Source: Pseudomonadota bacterium
GTDB taxonomy: Bacteria > Pseudomonadota > Alphaproteobacteria > Caulobacterales > Caulobacteraceae
NCBI GenBank assembly: GCA_019348195.1
Contig: JAHWJX010000021.1
Span: 1-34,821 of the forward strand
Direction: 5' to 3'
DNA length: 34,821 bases
The notes under the pieces are model-generated. The model was not told the origin of the DNA. It saw only the letters and a list, made by a program, of their open reading frames with translations, and did not search any database. A program made the position numbers and the translations under genes. Of the stretch, positions 28,256 through 34,821 are shown one piece after another. Position 1 is the stretch's first letter, and each line of letters opens with the position of its first letter.

Positions 28256-28295
28256 CACTTCCCCGAATCGGGGTTTAGCTTAGCCTGACCCCGAT
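28256..28295 (-). promoter_or_regulatory. Alternative hairpins covering the divL ribosome-binding site, with a GANTC site
   Basis: Between the ahcY stop and divL, three GC blocks compete on the minus strand. ATCGGGGT (28288-28295) can pair with ACCCCGAT (28267-28274) over a 13-nt loop. Alternatively CCCCG (28269-28273) can pair with CGGGG (28261-28265) around an ATT loop. The second fold buries the ribosome-binding site (cggggaag) and the first frees it. A GANTC site (28265-28269) sits in the second hairpin. Confidence 0.5.
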
Positions 28296-29686
28296 CAGTA
28301 GCGGTAGTGCTCCGGCTTGAAGGGTCCGGTTGGCGGCACGCCGATGTAGGCCGCCTGCTCCGGCTTCAGCGGGGTCAGCTTCACGCCCAGTTTGTCGAGG
28401 TGCAGGGCCGCTACCTTCTCGTCCAGCCGCTTGGGCAGGGTGTAGACCTTGTCCTCATAGGCTTGCTTGTTGGTCCACAGCTCCATCTGGGCCAGGGTCT
28501 GGTTGGTGAAGCTGGCGCTCATCACAAAGGACGGGTGCCCCGTGGCGTTGCCCAGGTTCACGAGCCGGCCTTCCGACAGCACGATGATCTTCTTGCCGTC
28601 CGGGAACTCTACATGGTGGACCTGCGGCTTGATCTCGTCCCACTTGAAGTTGCGCAGCCCCCCGATCTGGATCTCGGAGTCGAAGTGCCCGATGTTGCAC
28701 ACGATGGCGTTGTTCTTCATCGCCCGCATGTGGTCCACGGTGATGACGTCCTTGTTGCCGGTCGCGGTCACGAAGATGTCGGCGTAGTTGACCGCATCCT
28801 CGACCGTCTTGACCTCGTAACCTTCCATGGCCGCCTGCAGGGCGCAGATCGGGTCCACCTCCGTCACGATCACGCGGGCGCCGCCTTGGCGTAGGGACGC
28901 GGCCGAGCCCTTGCCCACGTCGCCGTAGCCGCAGACCACCGCCACCTTGCCGGACAGCATGACGTCGGTGCCGCGGCGGATGGCGTCCACCAGCGACTCG
29001 CGGCAGCCGTACAGGTTGTCGAACTTCGACTTGGTGACGCTGTCGTTGACGTTGATGGCGGGAAAGGGAAGCTCGCCGCGCTGCGCCATCTGGTAGAGGC
29101 GGTGGACGCCGGTCGTGGTCTCCTCCGAAACGCCGCCGATGCTGTCGCGGATGGCGGAGTAGAAGCCGGGCTTCTCACGGAGGTAGCGCTTCATGACGGC
29201 GTAGAGCGCCTCCTCCTCCTCGTTTTCGGGCTTGTCGAGGACCGAGGCGTCCTTCTCAGCCTTCGGGCCCAGCACGCACAGCAAGGTCGCGTCGCCGCCG
29301 TCGTCGAGGATGAGGTTGGGATGGCCGCCGTCGGCCCATTCGAAGATCTTGTGGGCGTACTCCCAATACTCCTCCAGCGTCTCGCCCTTGACGGCGAAGA
29401 CGGGCGTGCCGGTCTCGGCGATGGCGGCGGCGGCGTGGTCCTGGGTCGAGAAGATGTTGCACGACGCCCAGCGCACCGTGGCGCCCAGGGCCTGCAGGGT
29501 CTCGATCAGCACCGCGGTTTGGATGGTCATGTGCAGGGAGCCCGCGATCCGGGCGCCCTTGAGAGGCTGTTCGGCGCCGAACTCGCGACGGAGCGCCATC
29601 AGCCCCGGCATCTCCGTTTCGGCGATCTCGATCTCCTTGCGGCCCCAAGGGGCCAGGGAGAGATCGCGAACGATATGGTCGGCCAT
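28295..29686 (-). CDS. ahcY: S-adenosylhomocysteine hydrolase
   Basis: A 463-residue enzyme splitting S-adenosylhomocysteine to adenosine and homocysteine, which clears the inhibitor formed by SAM methyltransferases. [16 protein letters not shown] holds the substrate-binding His52, DDGGDAT the Asp pair, and GYGDVGKG (253-260) binds NAD. The C-terminus KPEHYRY is diagnostic. ATG 29686 has a gagg box 8 nt upstream; the frame 22 codons earlier is not AhcY-like. Length is normal. A promoter and a 20-bp dyad lie upstream, and divL follows 39 nt downstream, so divL is probably at least partly transcribed with ahcY. Confidence 0.96.
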   Translation of the reverse strand: MADHIVRDLSLAPWGRKEIEIAETEMPGLMALRREFGAEQPLKGARIAGSLHMTIQTAVLIETLQALGATVRWASCNIFSTQDHAAAAIAETGTPVFAVKGETLEEYWEYAHKIFEWADGGHPNLILDDGGDATLLCVLGPKAEKDASVLDKPENEEEEALYAVMKRYLREKPGFYSAIRDSIGGVSEETTTGVHRLYQMAQRGELPFPAINVNDSVTKSKFDNLYGCRESLVDAIRRGTDVMLSGKVAVVCGYGDVGKGSAASLRQGGARVIVTEVDPICALQAAMEGYEVKTVEDAVNYADIFVTATGNKDVITVDHMRAMKNNAIVCNIGHFDSEIQIGGLRNFKWDEIKPQVHHVEFPDGKKIIVLSEGRLVNLGNATGHPSFVMSASFTNQTLAQMELWTNKQAYEDKVYTLPKRLDEKVAALHLDKLGVKLTPLKPEQAAYIGVPPTGPFKPEHYRY

Positions 29687-29715
29687 GCTTGGAACCTCGG
29701 GCGGGGACGGGCGCG

Positions 29716-29743
29716 ATATAGCCGCCCGGAGCCCGGGCGGCAA
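29716..29743 (-). promoter_or_regulatory. Candidate ahcY promoter
   Basis: On the minus strand TTGCCG (29738-29743) and CTATAT (29716-29721) are 16 bp apart and fit a sigma-70 promoter, 29 nt before the ATG. A perfect 9-bp hairpin with a 3-nt loop (29721-29741) fills the spacer; with no T-run after it, it is not a clear terminator for the upstream gene. Confidence 0.5.
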
Positions 29744-29748
29744 CGCGC

Positions 29749-29768
29749 ACATAAGGATGTCTTTATGT
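29749..29768. promoter_or_regulatory. 20-bp dyad upstream of the ahcY promoter
   Basis: On the minus strand the site reads ACATAAAGACATCCTTATGT: 6-bp arms ACATAA/TTATGT, with AAG and CTT partly extending the symmetry. It is AT-rich in otherwise GC-rich DNA, lies 5 bp upstream of the -35 box, and overlaps the stop of the KTSC gene. From memory, methionine and SAM-cycle genes of alphaproteobacteria often carry such sites for ArsR-type SAH/SAM-responsive regulators. The regulator gene is not in this window. Confidence 0.55.
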
Positions 29769-29969
29769 CAGTTGCTGGTAGCCGAAACGGTCCCTCACCT
29801 GCTCGGCGAAGAAGCGGCCCTTGCTTTCCGCCCGGAGGAAGTCGGCGTAGAGGGCCGGCGGAACCTCGAAATAGGCGTAACCGTCGCCGTCGATGAAGAC
29901 CACGTAGAGCGTCCGGCTCACCGCGTCGTAGTCGATCGCGCGGATGGCGGTCGACTCCACGCGGGGCAT
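29763..29969 (-). CDS. KTSC-domain small protein
   Basis: A 68-residue protein. The pattern [22 protein letters not shown]...[22 protein letters not shown] fits the KTSC domain (a short beta-rich domain with a conserved VPxxxYxxFLxAxSxGxFF stretch), whose function is unknown. The ATG at 29969 lies 1 nt after the rimM stop, so it is translated as part of the ffh-rpsP-rimM unit. In related genomes trmD and rplS usually follow rimM; here this gene takes that place and the unit ends. Confidence 0.8.
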   Translation of the reverse strand: MPRVESTAIRAIDYDAVSRTLYVVFIDGDGYAYFEVPPALYADFLRAESKGRFFAEQVRDRFGYQQLT

Positions 29970-29970
29970 C

Positions 29971-30477
29971 TCACTCCGTCTCCTCCGGGCGGACGGCGAT
30001 CAGGCGTCGCTCCCCCAGCAGCACCTCCGGCACCACGTCGCGCGTGAAGGGGAGCATCCAGCTTGGCTGGCCTTCACCGGGGTCGATCTCGAGAAGGTCT
30101 CCCGCGCGGTAGTTCTGTACCGATTTCACCACCCCCAGCCGTTCGCCCTCGGGCGTCTCGGCCGCCATGCCGATCAGGTCGGCGAGGTAGAACTCGTCCT
30201 CCTCCGGCTCCGGCAGGGCGCCGCGCGGAACGAACAAGCGCAGCCCGCGCAGCGACTCCGCCTGTTCGCGCGTGGCGACCTCCTCCGCACGGCCGATCAC
30301 CGCGTCCTTGACCGCACGCCCGCCGGTCAGGGTGAGCGCCGGCGTTCCGTCCTCCCGCAGGAGCCTGCCGTAGGCCACCAGGGCCAGCGGCGCCTCCGTG
30401 TAGCTGGTGATGCGCAACTCGCCGCGGACGCCGAAAGCGCCCGCGACCCGCCCCACGAGGATGAGGGCCGCGCTCAT
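29971..30477 (-). CDS. rimM: 16S rRNA processing protein RimM
   Basis: A 168-residue RimM. The N-terminal RimM domain has VGRVAGAFGVRGELRITSYTE, and the C-terminal PRC-barrel has FYLADLIGMAAETPEGERLGVVKSV and a late LLEI segment. It assists maturation of the 30S head by binding S19. It follows rpsP by 29 nt. Length and motifs are normal. Confidence 0.95.
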   Translation of the reverse strand: MSAALILVGRVAGAFGVRGELRITSYTEAPLALVAYGRLLREDGTPALTLTGGRAVKDAVIGRAEEVATREQAESLRGLRLFVPRGALPEPEEDEFYLADLIGMAAETPEGERLGVVKSVQNYRAGDLLEIDPGEGQPSWMLPFTRDVVPEVLLGERRLIAVRPEETE

Positions 30478-30506
30478 CGCGTCCTGCCTCCCCTTCCCTG
30501 GAAGGC

Positions 30507-30974
30507 TTAGGAGGGCTGCGCTTCGGTGTCGGCGACAGCATCGACGTCGCCGGCCGGAACCTCCTCGGCCAGGGCGGGCTCGTCAGCGGCGGGCGCAGCA
30601 GCAGCCTCCGCCCGCGCGGCGGCTTCGGCTTCGGCGCGGTCGGCGTCGCGCTGGGCGCGTTCGGCGGAGCGCTCCTGGGCCTTTTTGCCCGGGGCGCCCT
30701 TGGCGGGGTTGTTTCCAGGCGCCCACTGCACCAGGCCTTCGTTGCTGAGGAAACGGGCCACGCGGTCGGTCGGCTGCGCGCCCTTGCTCAGCCACTCGGT
30801 GATGCGCTCGCTCTTGAGCTTGATGCGGTCCGGGCTGTCCTTGGCCAGCAGCGGATTATAGCTGCCCACGCGTTCGATGAACCTGCCGTCGCGGGGCGAG
30901 CGGCTGTCGGCCACGACGATCTGGTAGTAGGGGCGCTTCTTGGCGCCGCCGCGGGCGAGACGGATCTTCAGCAT
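30507..30974 (-). CDS. rpsP: 30S ribosomal protein S16 with long C-terminal extension
   Basis: A 155-residue S16. The conserved S16 fold is in residues 1-80 ([20 protein letters not shown], then [14 protein letters not shown]). The rest is an Ala/Glu/Lys/Arg-rich extension (about 90-155) that is low in complexity and ends acidic. Alphaproteobacterial S16 proteins often carry such tails, but this one is long compared with the ~80-residue enteric protein. It follows ffh by 11 nt and precedes rimM. Confidence 0.95.
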   Translation of the reverse strand: MLKIRLARGGAKKRPYYQIVVADSRSPRDGRFIERVGSYNPLLAKDSPDRIKLKSERITEWLSKGAQPTDRVARFLSNEGLVQWAPGNNPAKGAPGKKAQERSAERAQRDADRAEAEAAARAEAAAAPAADEPALAEEVPAGDVDAVADTEAQPS

Positions 30975-30985
30975 CGAATTGGTCC

Positions 30986-32548
30986 TTAGCTCTTCTTGAA
31001 GCCTGGGAAGCCGCCGCCCAATCCGGGCAGGCCTCCAAGGCCGGGGAGGCCGCCCGAAGGCGGCGGGGTTTGATCGGGGGACGGCAGCTTGCCGCCTCCC
31101 AGGGCTTTCAGTCGGGCCAGGTCCGGGCCACCGCCCAGGGCGGGCGCGCCCGCCCCCATGCCGGGGGCCCCGCCCGGGCCGCCCATACCCAGGGCCTGGG
31201 CCATCTGGGCGAAACCGCGTCCGCCGCCCTTGCCCATAGCCTTGAACATGTCGGCCATCTGGCGATGCTGCTTGAGCAGGCGGTTCAGCTCGGCCACCTC
31301 CACGCCCGCGCCCTTGGCGATCCGGCGCTTGCGCGAGGCGTTCAGGATTTCGGGCTTCTTGCGCTCGGCCTTGGTCATGGCGCTGATAATGGCTTCCTGC
31401 CGCTTCAGCGCCTTGTCGCCACCGGCCAGATCCGCGTCGGCGAGCTGCTTTTTGATTTTCTGCACGCCGGGCAGCAGGCCCATGATCCCGCCCATCCCGC
31501 CCATCTTCTGCAGTTGCTGCAGTTGGCTGCGGAGGTCGTCCAGGTCGAACTGCCCTTTGGCCAGCTTGCGGGCCGTGCGTTCGGCCGCGGCCTGGTCCAT
31601 GTCCTGGGCCGCGCGCTCGACCAAGCCGACCACATCGCCCATGCCCAGGATGCGCCCGGCGACCCGTTGAGCGTCGAAGGGTTCGAGCGCATCGATCTTC
31701 TCGCCCGACCCCAGGAACTTGATCGGCAGGCCTGTGACCGCGCGCATGGACAGCGCCGCCCCGCCGCGGCTGTCGCCGTCCGTCCGCGTCAGCACCAGAC
31801 CCGTGAGCGGCAGACGCTCGTTGAAGGCCCGGGCGGTGCGCACCGCGTCCTGGCCGGTCAAGCTGTCGGCCACCAGCAGGGTCTCGGTCGGTGAAGAGAC
31901 GCGGGCGATCTCCGCCGCCTCGTTCATCATCGCCTCGTCCAGGGTGATGCGGCCGGCGGTGTCCAGGATGACCACGTCATAGCCGCCGAGCCGGCCGGCG
32001 TTCAGCGCACGGCGGGCGATGTCGGGCGCGGTCTGCCCCGCCACGATCGGCAGGGTGTCGACCTCGGCCTGTTCGCCGAGCGTCGCCAGCTGCTCCATGG
32101 CCGCGGGGCGTCGCGTGTCCAGGCTGGCCATCAGCACGCGCTTGCGACCCGTTCCGCCCAGCCCTCCCTTTTGCAGGCGGAGCCCCAGCTTGGCGGCGGT
32201 GGTGGTTTTGCCTGAGCCCTGCAGCCCGGCCATCATGATCACGGCCGGCGGATTCACGTTCAGATCCAGGTCGGTGGGCGTGTCGCCGCCCAGCATCTCG
32301 ACGAGCCCGTCGTGGACGATCTTGACCACCTGCTCCGACGGCTTGACCGAGCGCAGCACGGCCTCGCCCGTGGCCTGCTCGCGGGCCCGGCCGATGAACT
32401 CCTTGACGACCGGGAGGGCCACATCGGCCTCCAGCAGAGCCACGCGCACCTCGCGCATGGCCTCGTCGACGTCGGCCGCGGACAGCACGCCGCGACCGGT
32501 CAACCGGTCAAAGGTCGCGCCTAATCTGTCGCCCAGGCTCTCGAACAT
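30986..32548 (-). CDS. ffh: Signal recognition particle protein Ffh
   Basis: A 520-residue SRP54 homologue. An N-domain helical bundle (1-90) is followed by the G domain with P-loop [10 protein letters not shown] (108-117) and the DTAGR and [10 protein letters not shown] motifs. The M domain (about 330-440) contains the Met-rich signal-peptide groove and the SRP-RNA-binding segment GSGEK...[12 protein letters not shown] Gly/Pro/Leu-rich tail (about 450-520, with LPGLGG repeats) is an extension. It binds signal sequences of membrane proteins with 4.5S RNA. I chose ATG 32548, preceded by gaggtaggg; the GTG one codon earlier is too close to that site. Confidence 0.95.
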   Translation of the reverse strand: MFESLGDRLGATFDRLTGRGVLSAADVDEAMREVRVALLEADVALPVVKEFIGRAREQATGEAVLRSVKPSEQVVKIVHDGLVEMLGGDTPTDLDLNVNPPAVIMMAGLQGSGKTTTAAKLGLRLQKGGLGGTGRKRVLMASLDTRRPAAMEQLATLGEQAEVDTLPIVAGQTAPDIARRALNAGRLGGYDVVILDTAGRITLDEAMMNEAAEIARVSSPTETLLVADSLTGQDAVRTARAFNERLPLTGLVLTRTDGDSRGGAALSMRAVTGLPIKFLGSGEKIDALEPFDAQRVAGRILGMGDVVGLVERAAQDMDQAAAERTARKLAKGQFDLDDLRSQLQQLQKMGGMGGIMGLLPGVQKIKKQLADADLAGGDKALKRQEAIISAMTKAERKKPEILNASRKRRIAKGAGVEVAELNRLLKQHRQMADMFKAMGKGGGRGFAQMAQALGMGGPGGAPGMGAGAPALGGGPDLARLKALGGGKLPSPDQTPPPSGGLPGLGGLPGLGGGFPGFKKS

Positions 32549-32834
32549 CACCCTACCTCACGCGCAAACGCCGCTGCCCTGTCTTCGTTGACGTCGGAGG
32601 CGCGCAGGAACGCGCCCCCGTGGACGATCACGTCGACGGGGGTCCTCCCCGTCCTCAGCCGGCATATGGGCGCCGGGGTCGTGACGGTGGAGGGCGACAA
32701 ACGCCCAAGAGGACGAGCTTGCGCCGGAAGGGCGGGGCTATGGCCCGGACGAGCCCGCCGGTCAAGCCGGGGCTTCGCCCCGGCCGCGGCAGGCTAGGGC
32801 TGGGCGTGTCGGACCCATCCCGCTCTCAGGTCCT
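32549..32834. other. Gap between ffh and the first Crp-family gene
   Basis: This 286-bp stretch must carry the ffh promoter (leftward). On the minus strand an open frame from TTG 32700 (50 codons), or from GTG 32631 (27 codons), runs to a TGA that overlaps the ffh ATG as TGATG. It encodes PVDVIVHGGAFLRASDVNEDRA-type residues with high GC3, so a small coupled leader peptide is possible but unproven. A perfect 8-bp hairpin GCCGGGGC-TTC-GCCCCGGC (32766-32784) lies 50 bp past the Crp-gene stop and may be its terminator, though the T-run is weak. I see no SRP RNA. Confidence 0.4.
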
Positions 32835-33581
32835 TCAGACCGGCCGGAGCGCGGCCTTTGTCCGCTTCTGGGCCGCGGCGTAGCATTCGCAGCTGGCCCG
32901 CTCCAGCGCCGGGCGGCTCAGCACGGTGATGCGGCCGCGCTTGTAGCCGATGGCGCCCGACTTCTGCAGCGCGCTGGCCACCGCCGTGACCGTGGTGCGC
33001 TGGGCGCCCAGCATCTCGCCGAGGAACTCCTGGGTGAGAGGCAGAATCTCCGTGCCCGCCCGGTCGTGTGAGTTGAGCAGCCATTTCGCCAGCCGCGGCT
33101 CCAGCCGGTGCACCGCGTTGCAGGCGGCGTTCTGCTGCAGGTCCAGCGACGCGCGGCCGGCGTGCAGCTCCATCACGGCCTGCACGCCCGGACGGGTCCG
33201 CGCCAGTTCACGCAGGCGCGCGGCGTCCACCCGCAGGGCTTCGCCCGGCAGCTGAACGACGCACCGGGCGGCCGCCCGGTGGGGGATGGCGTAGGATAAG
33301 GTGTCCGTGGCGCCTTCACGGCCGACCATCAGCGCCTCAACCGCCGAGCCGTCGCCCATGACCACCACCAGGGACATGGCCCCGCTCAGGGGGAAGAAGA
33401 CGGCCGTGATCTGGTCGTCGGGTTCGAACAGGATCTGACCCTGCGTCAGGCGCACGCGCTTGCCCGCCCGCTCCAGCGCCTCGCGATCCTCGGCGTCCAG
33501 GCGGGCCAGCAGGGCGTTGTCCGTTGCGATCTGACCGCTGGCGGCGCGGGCCGCCGTTGCAGTCTCCATTTGCACGATCAT
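32835..33581 (-). CDS. Crp/Fnr-family transcriptional regulator
   Basis: A 248-residue regulator. The N-terminal cNMP-like beta-barrel (about 25-140) has GQILFEPDDQITAVFFPLSGAMSLVV and a VGREGATDTLSY turn. A dimer helix follows, then a winged-helix DNA-binding domain (about 170-235) with LTQEFLGEMLGAQRTTVTAVASALQKSGAIGYKRGRITV. No N-terminal four-Cys iron-sulfur motif is present, so it is not a classical FNR; the ligand is unknown. ATG 33581 overlaps the stop of the 96-residue gene upstream (ATGA), so they are a pair. Confidence 0.88.
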   Translation of the reverse strand: MIVQMETATAARAASGQIATDNALLARLDAEDREALERAGKRVRLTQGQILFEPDDQITAVFFPLSGAMSLVVVMGDGSAVEALMVGREGATDTLSYAIPHRAAARCVVQLPGEALRVDAARLRELARTRPGVQAVMELHAGRASLDLQQNAACNAVHRLEPRLAKWLLNSHDRAGTEILPLTQEFLGEMLGAQRTTVTAVASALQKSGAIGYKRGRITVLSRPALERASCECYAAAQKRTKAALRPV

Positions 33582-33868
33582 GAAGCCACCAGGGTCAGAT
33601 GCGGTTGTGGACGAAAGCTCGCACCTTCGACCCAGGCCAGTTCGCCGTGTTGGTTCTGGGCCAGAACCTCGACCGTCATGCCGGCCCCGCGCATCTCCCG
33701 CGCCATGTCCAGAACGCAGTTCAGCGCGTCCCTTTGCGCGCCGAAACGGCCCACTCGCTCGCCGTCCATGAACAAGCGCCAGGCCCCGTCCATCTCGATC
33801 ACGGCCAGCCGCACGTCCGGCGTCCGAGCCGCTTCCTGCTTCGTCTCAACCACATGCCCGTCCAGCAT
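33578..33868 (-). CDS. Small protein of unknown function (DUF2188-like)
   Basis: A 96-residue protein. The pattern RLAVIEMDGAWRLFMDGERVG...AQRDALNCVLDMAREMRGAGMTVEVLAQ, then GELAWVEGASF, resembles the DUF2188 type of small beta-alpha proteins, but I am not certain of the family. It is translationally coupled (4-nt overlap) to the Crp/Fnr gene and has a palindromic site upstream, so it may be the first gene of an autoregulated pair. No signal peptide or membrane helix. Confidence 0.7.
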   Translation of the reverse strand: MLDGHVVETKQEAARTPDVRLAVIEMDGAWRLFMDGERVGRFGAQRDALNCVLDMAREMRGAGMTVEVLAQNQHGELAWVEGASFRPQPHLTLVAS

Positions 33869-33889
33869 GGTCGCCCCCCATTCAACATC

Positions 33890-33907
33890 TGTTCAGCAAG
33901 ATGAACA
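33890..33907. promoter_or_regulatory. Dyad TGTTCA-N6-TGAACA upstream of the 96-residue gene
   Basis: A perfect 6-bp inverted repeat with a 6-bp centre lies 21 bp before the start at 33868. The geometry (6-6-6) suits a Crp/Fnr-type dimer, though the half-site is not the classic TGTGA or TTGAT. Autoregulation by the downstream Crp-like protein is plausible. Confidence 0.5.
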
Positions 33908-33928
33908 TCGCGCAAGCCCCATGCGGCG

Positions 33929-34375
33929 TCATTCACAAATGTTAGCCACCCGACTCTTGAGGTGCGCCGTTTCGCCTCCGTTCACGGAGCTGCTGGATGA
34001 AAGGCGGCCGAGATCGCACCTATCCGCCATGACGGGCTGCACGGGTGCACGCTGGAGGAAGCACAGGAGGCCGGGGTGCGCCCCACCCGGAGGCGCTGGC
34101 CTAGCCGGAGGCCTGCGGTTGTCAGCGGGCTGCGCGGCCGTCGCCCAAACGGGCGACCACCAGGCTTGGGCCGACGCCAAGTCGGGAAACAGGGGGTGGT
34201 CGGCCCCGTCCAGCCGGCCGAAGCCCGCCTCCAGGAACCAGGCCCCAGCCTGGGCCCCATGCAATTCCGAGAGCTGGACCAGCACGGCGACGAGAGTGCC
34301 GGCCACGAACACCAGCCGACCTTCCTCATCGTCTCCGAGAGAGATGCGGACGGGCTGAAGGATCACCTGCGTCAA
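33929..34375 (-). CDS. Unknown protein coupled to a truncated Crp-type regulator
   Basis: A 148-residue frame starting at TTG 34375, overlapping the stop of the upstream HTH gene (TTGA). Residues 1-75 look like a folded small domain: ISLGDDEEGRLVFVAG, then VLVQLSELHG, a GAWFLEAGFGRLDG segment and FPDLASAQAW. After that comes a Pro/Arg/Ser-rich tail with no clear structure, suggesting that the original stop was lost and translation runs on. I do not recognise the function. Confidence 0.55.
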   Translation of the reverse strand: MTQVILQPVRISLGDDEEGRLVFVAGTLVAVLVQLSELHGAQAGAWFLEAGFGRLDGADHPLFPDLASAQAWWSPVWATAAQPADNRRPPARPAPPGGAHPGLLCFLQRAPVQPVMADRCDLGRLSSSSSVNGGETAHLKSRVANICE

Positions 34376-34674
34376 GCCGCCATCCGCTGGATGTGCAGAT
34401 ACGTCGGGTCGAAGTCGCCCGCCTTCTCCAGACCCGGCCGATCCTTGATCACCAGGGTGCGACCCCGGCTGGAGATGAAGCCGTCGCCGCGCAGTTCCTG
34501 CAGCACCCGGTTCACGTGAACGGCGGAAAGCCCGAGCGCGTCGCCCAGTTCCGACTGGGTGATCGGCAACTCCATCGTGTCGCCCTCGGTCAGCCCCACG
34601 GCCCGGGCGCGCACGAACAGCTCGCAAAGCAGATGGGCGATAAGCGAATAGGCCGAGCGCCGACCCACGGGCAA
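34372..34674 (-). CDS. Truncated Crp/Fnr-type regulator (DNA-binding half only)
   Basis: A 100-residue protein corresponding only to the C-terminal dimer helix and winged-helix domain of Crp-family proteins: VGRRSAYSLIAHLLCELFVRARAVGL, then LPITQSELGDALGLSAVHVNRVLQELRGDGFI and a SRGRTLVI wing. The cNMP-binding barrel (about 120 residues) is missing. Upstream in frame there is open sequence but no ATG or GTG and no similarity to the missing domain. TTG 34674 is preceded by aagga at a good distance, so it could be expressed as an HTH-only regulator; otherwise it is a 5'-deleted remnant. Confidence 0.6.
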   Translation of the reverse strand: MPVGRRSAYSLIAHLLCELFVRARAVGLTEGDTMELPITQSELGDALGLSAVHVNRVLQELRGDGFISSRGRTLVIKDRPGLEKAGDFDPTYLHIQRMAA

Positions 34675-34784
34675 CGGAACGTCCTTGTTCCAAGCACGCC
34701 TATGTCGTGCATCCGGCTTAAGGTCAGGGTAGGGTGACTGGGCGCTGTCGCCTTCACCTAGGTTCGTCTGGCGGAGTAGACCAC
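34675..34784. promoter_or_regulatory. Divergent gap between the truncated regulator and the right-edge gene
   Basis: A 110-bp gap. GGAAC-N6-GTTCC (34676-34691) surrounds the ribosome-binding site of the leftward gene. For the rightward gene ggag (34773-34776) is a good ribosome-binding site 8 nt before ATG 34785. No sure promoter boxes. Confidence 0.4.
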
Positions 34785-34821
34785 ATGGCTACAGCGACCG
34801 CCGATCCTGCGATCCTGAAAC
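34785..34821 (+). CDS. Start of an unidentified gene (runs off the right edge)
   Basis: ATG 34785 with a ggag box upstream begins MATATADPAILK and continues beyond the window. Twelve residues are too few to name it. Confidence 0.5.
   Translation, partial: MATATADPAILK

Noticed and set aside
29721-29741. Rho-independent terminator after the KTSC gene
   Set aside because: The 9-bp hairpin is strong, but no T-run follows on the minus strand and it lies between the ahcY -35 and -10 boxes, so I describe it with the promoter instead.
32549-32834. SRP (4.5S) RNA next to ffh
   Set aside because: A ccggaag stretch recalls the SRP RNA tetraloop, but the flanking conserved bases and the long paired arm are missing.

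Overview
The window is high-GC, gene-dense DNA from an alphaproteobacterium, most likely in the Caulobacterales (Caulobacter/Brevundimonas type). The best evidence is a DivL-type pseudokinase with Tyr in place of the phospho-acceptor His, at residue 549 or 550. Supporting evidence is an HPr/EIIA/short-HprK set next to ChvG-ChvI, an AmgK-MurU cell-wall recycling pair, and an AccD lacking zinc-ribbon cysteines. I see no mobile element, CRISPR array, rRNA or tRNA.

Layout. 1-1832 (+): the tail of an unknown protein, then a vWA lipoprotein behind two identical-arm dyads. 1829-5314 (-): chvI, chvG, hprK, EIIA-Man and HPr, in transcription order, linking envelope-stress sensing to PTS-type phosphorylation. 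5452-6045 (+): a DUF4142 lipoprotein with a terminator. 6118-8285 (-): two coupled cell-wall lipoproteins, an M15B/VanY peptidase and an L,D-transpeptidase. 8414-10674 (-): rimP-nusA behind an attenuator-like leader. 10966-16201 (+): ihfB-trpF-trpB-trpA-accD-folC, tightly packed.

16198-25423 (-): tsaE-amgK-murU-addB-addA-trxA. Neighbours overlap by 4-17 nt, except trxA, which follows addA after 81 nt. The run covers tRNA t6A modification, peptidoglycan sugar recycling, recombination repair and thioredoxin. 25526-25846 (+): a [2Fe-2S] ferredoxin. 25937-29686 (-): ahcY-divL. 29763-32548 (-): ffh-rpsP-rimM-KTSC. 32835-33868 and 33929-34674 (-): two Crp/Fnr-type regulators, each beside a small unknown protein; the second regulator lacks its cNMP-binding half. 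34785-34821 (+): start of an unknown gene.

The most interesting signals are non-coding: mutually exclusive terminator and anti-terminator stems before rimP-nusA; mutually exclusive hairpins over the divL ribosome-binding site with a GANTC site in the loop; a 20-bp dyad beside the ahcY promoter; and the double dyad before the vWA gene. Two conserved clusters are also interrupted: no ylxR-infB after nusA, and a KTSC gene where trmD-rplS normally follows rimM. I found no convincing wholly new multi-gene system; most of the window is core genome.
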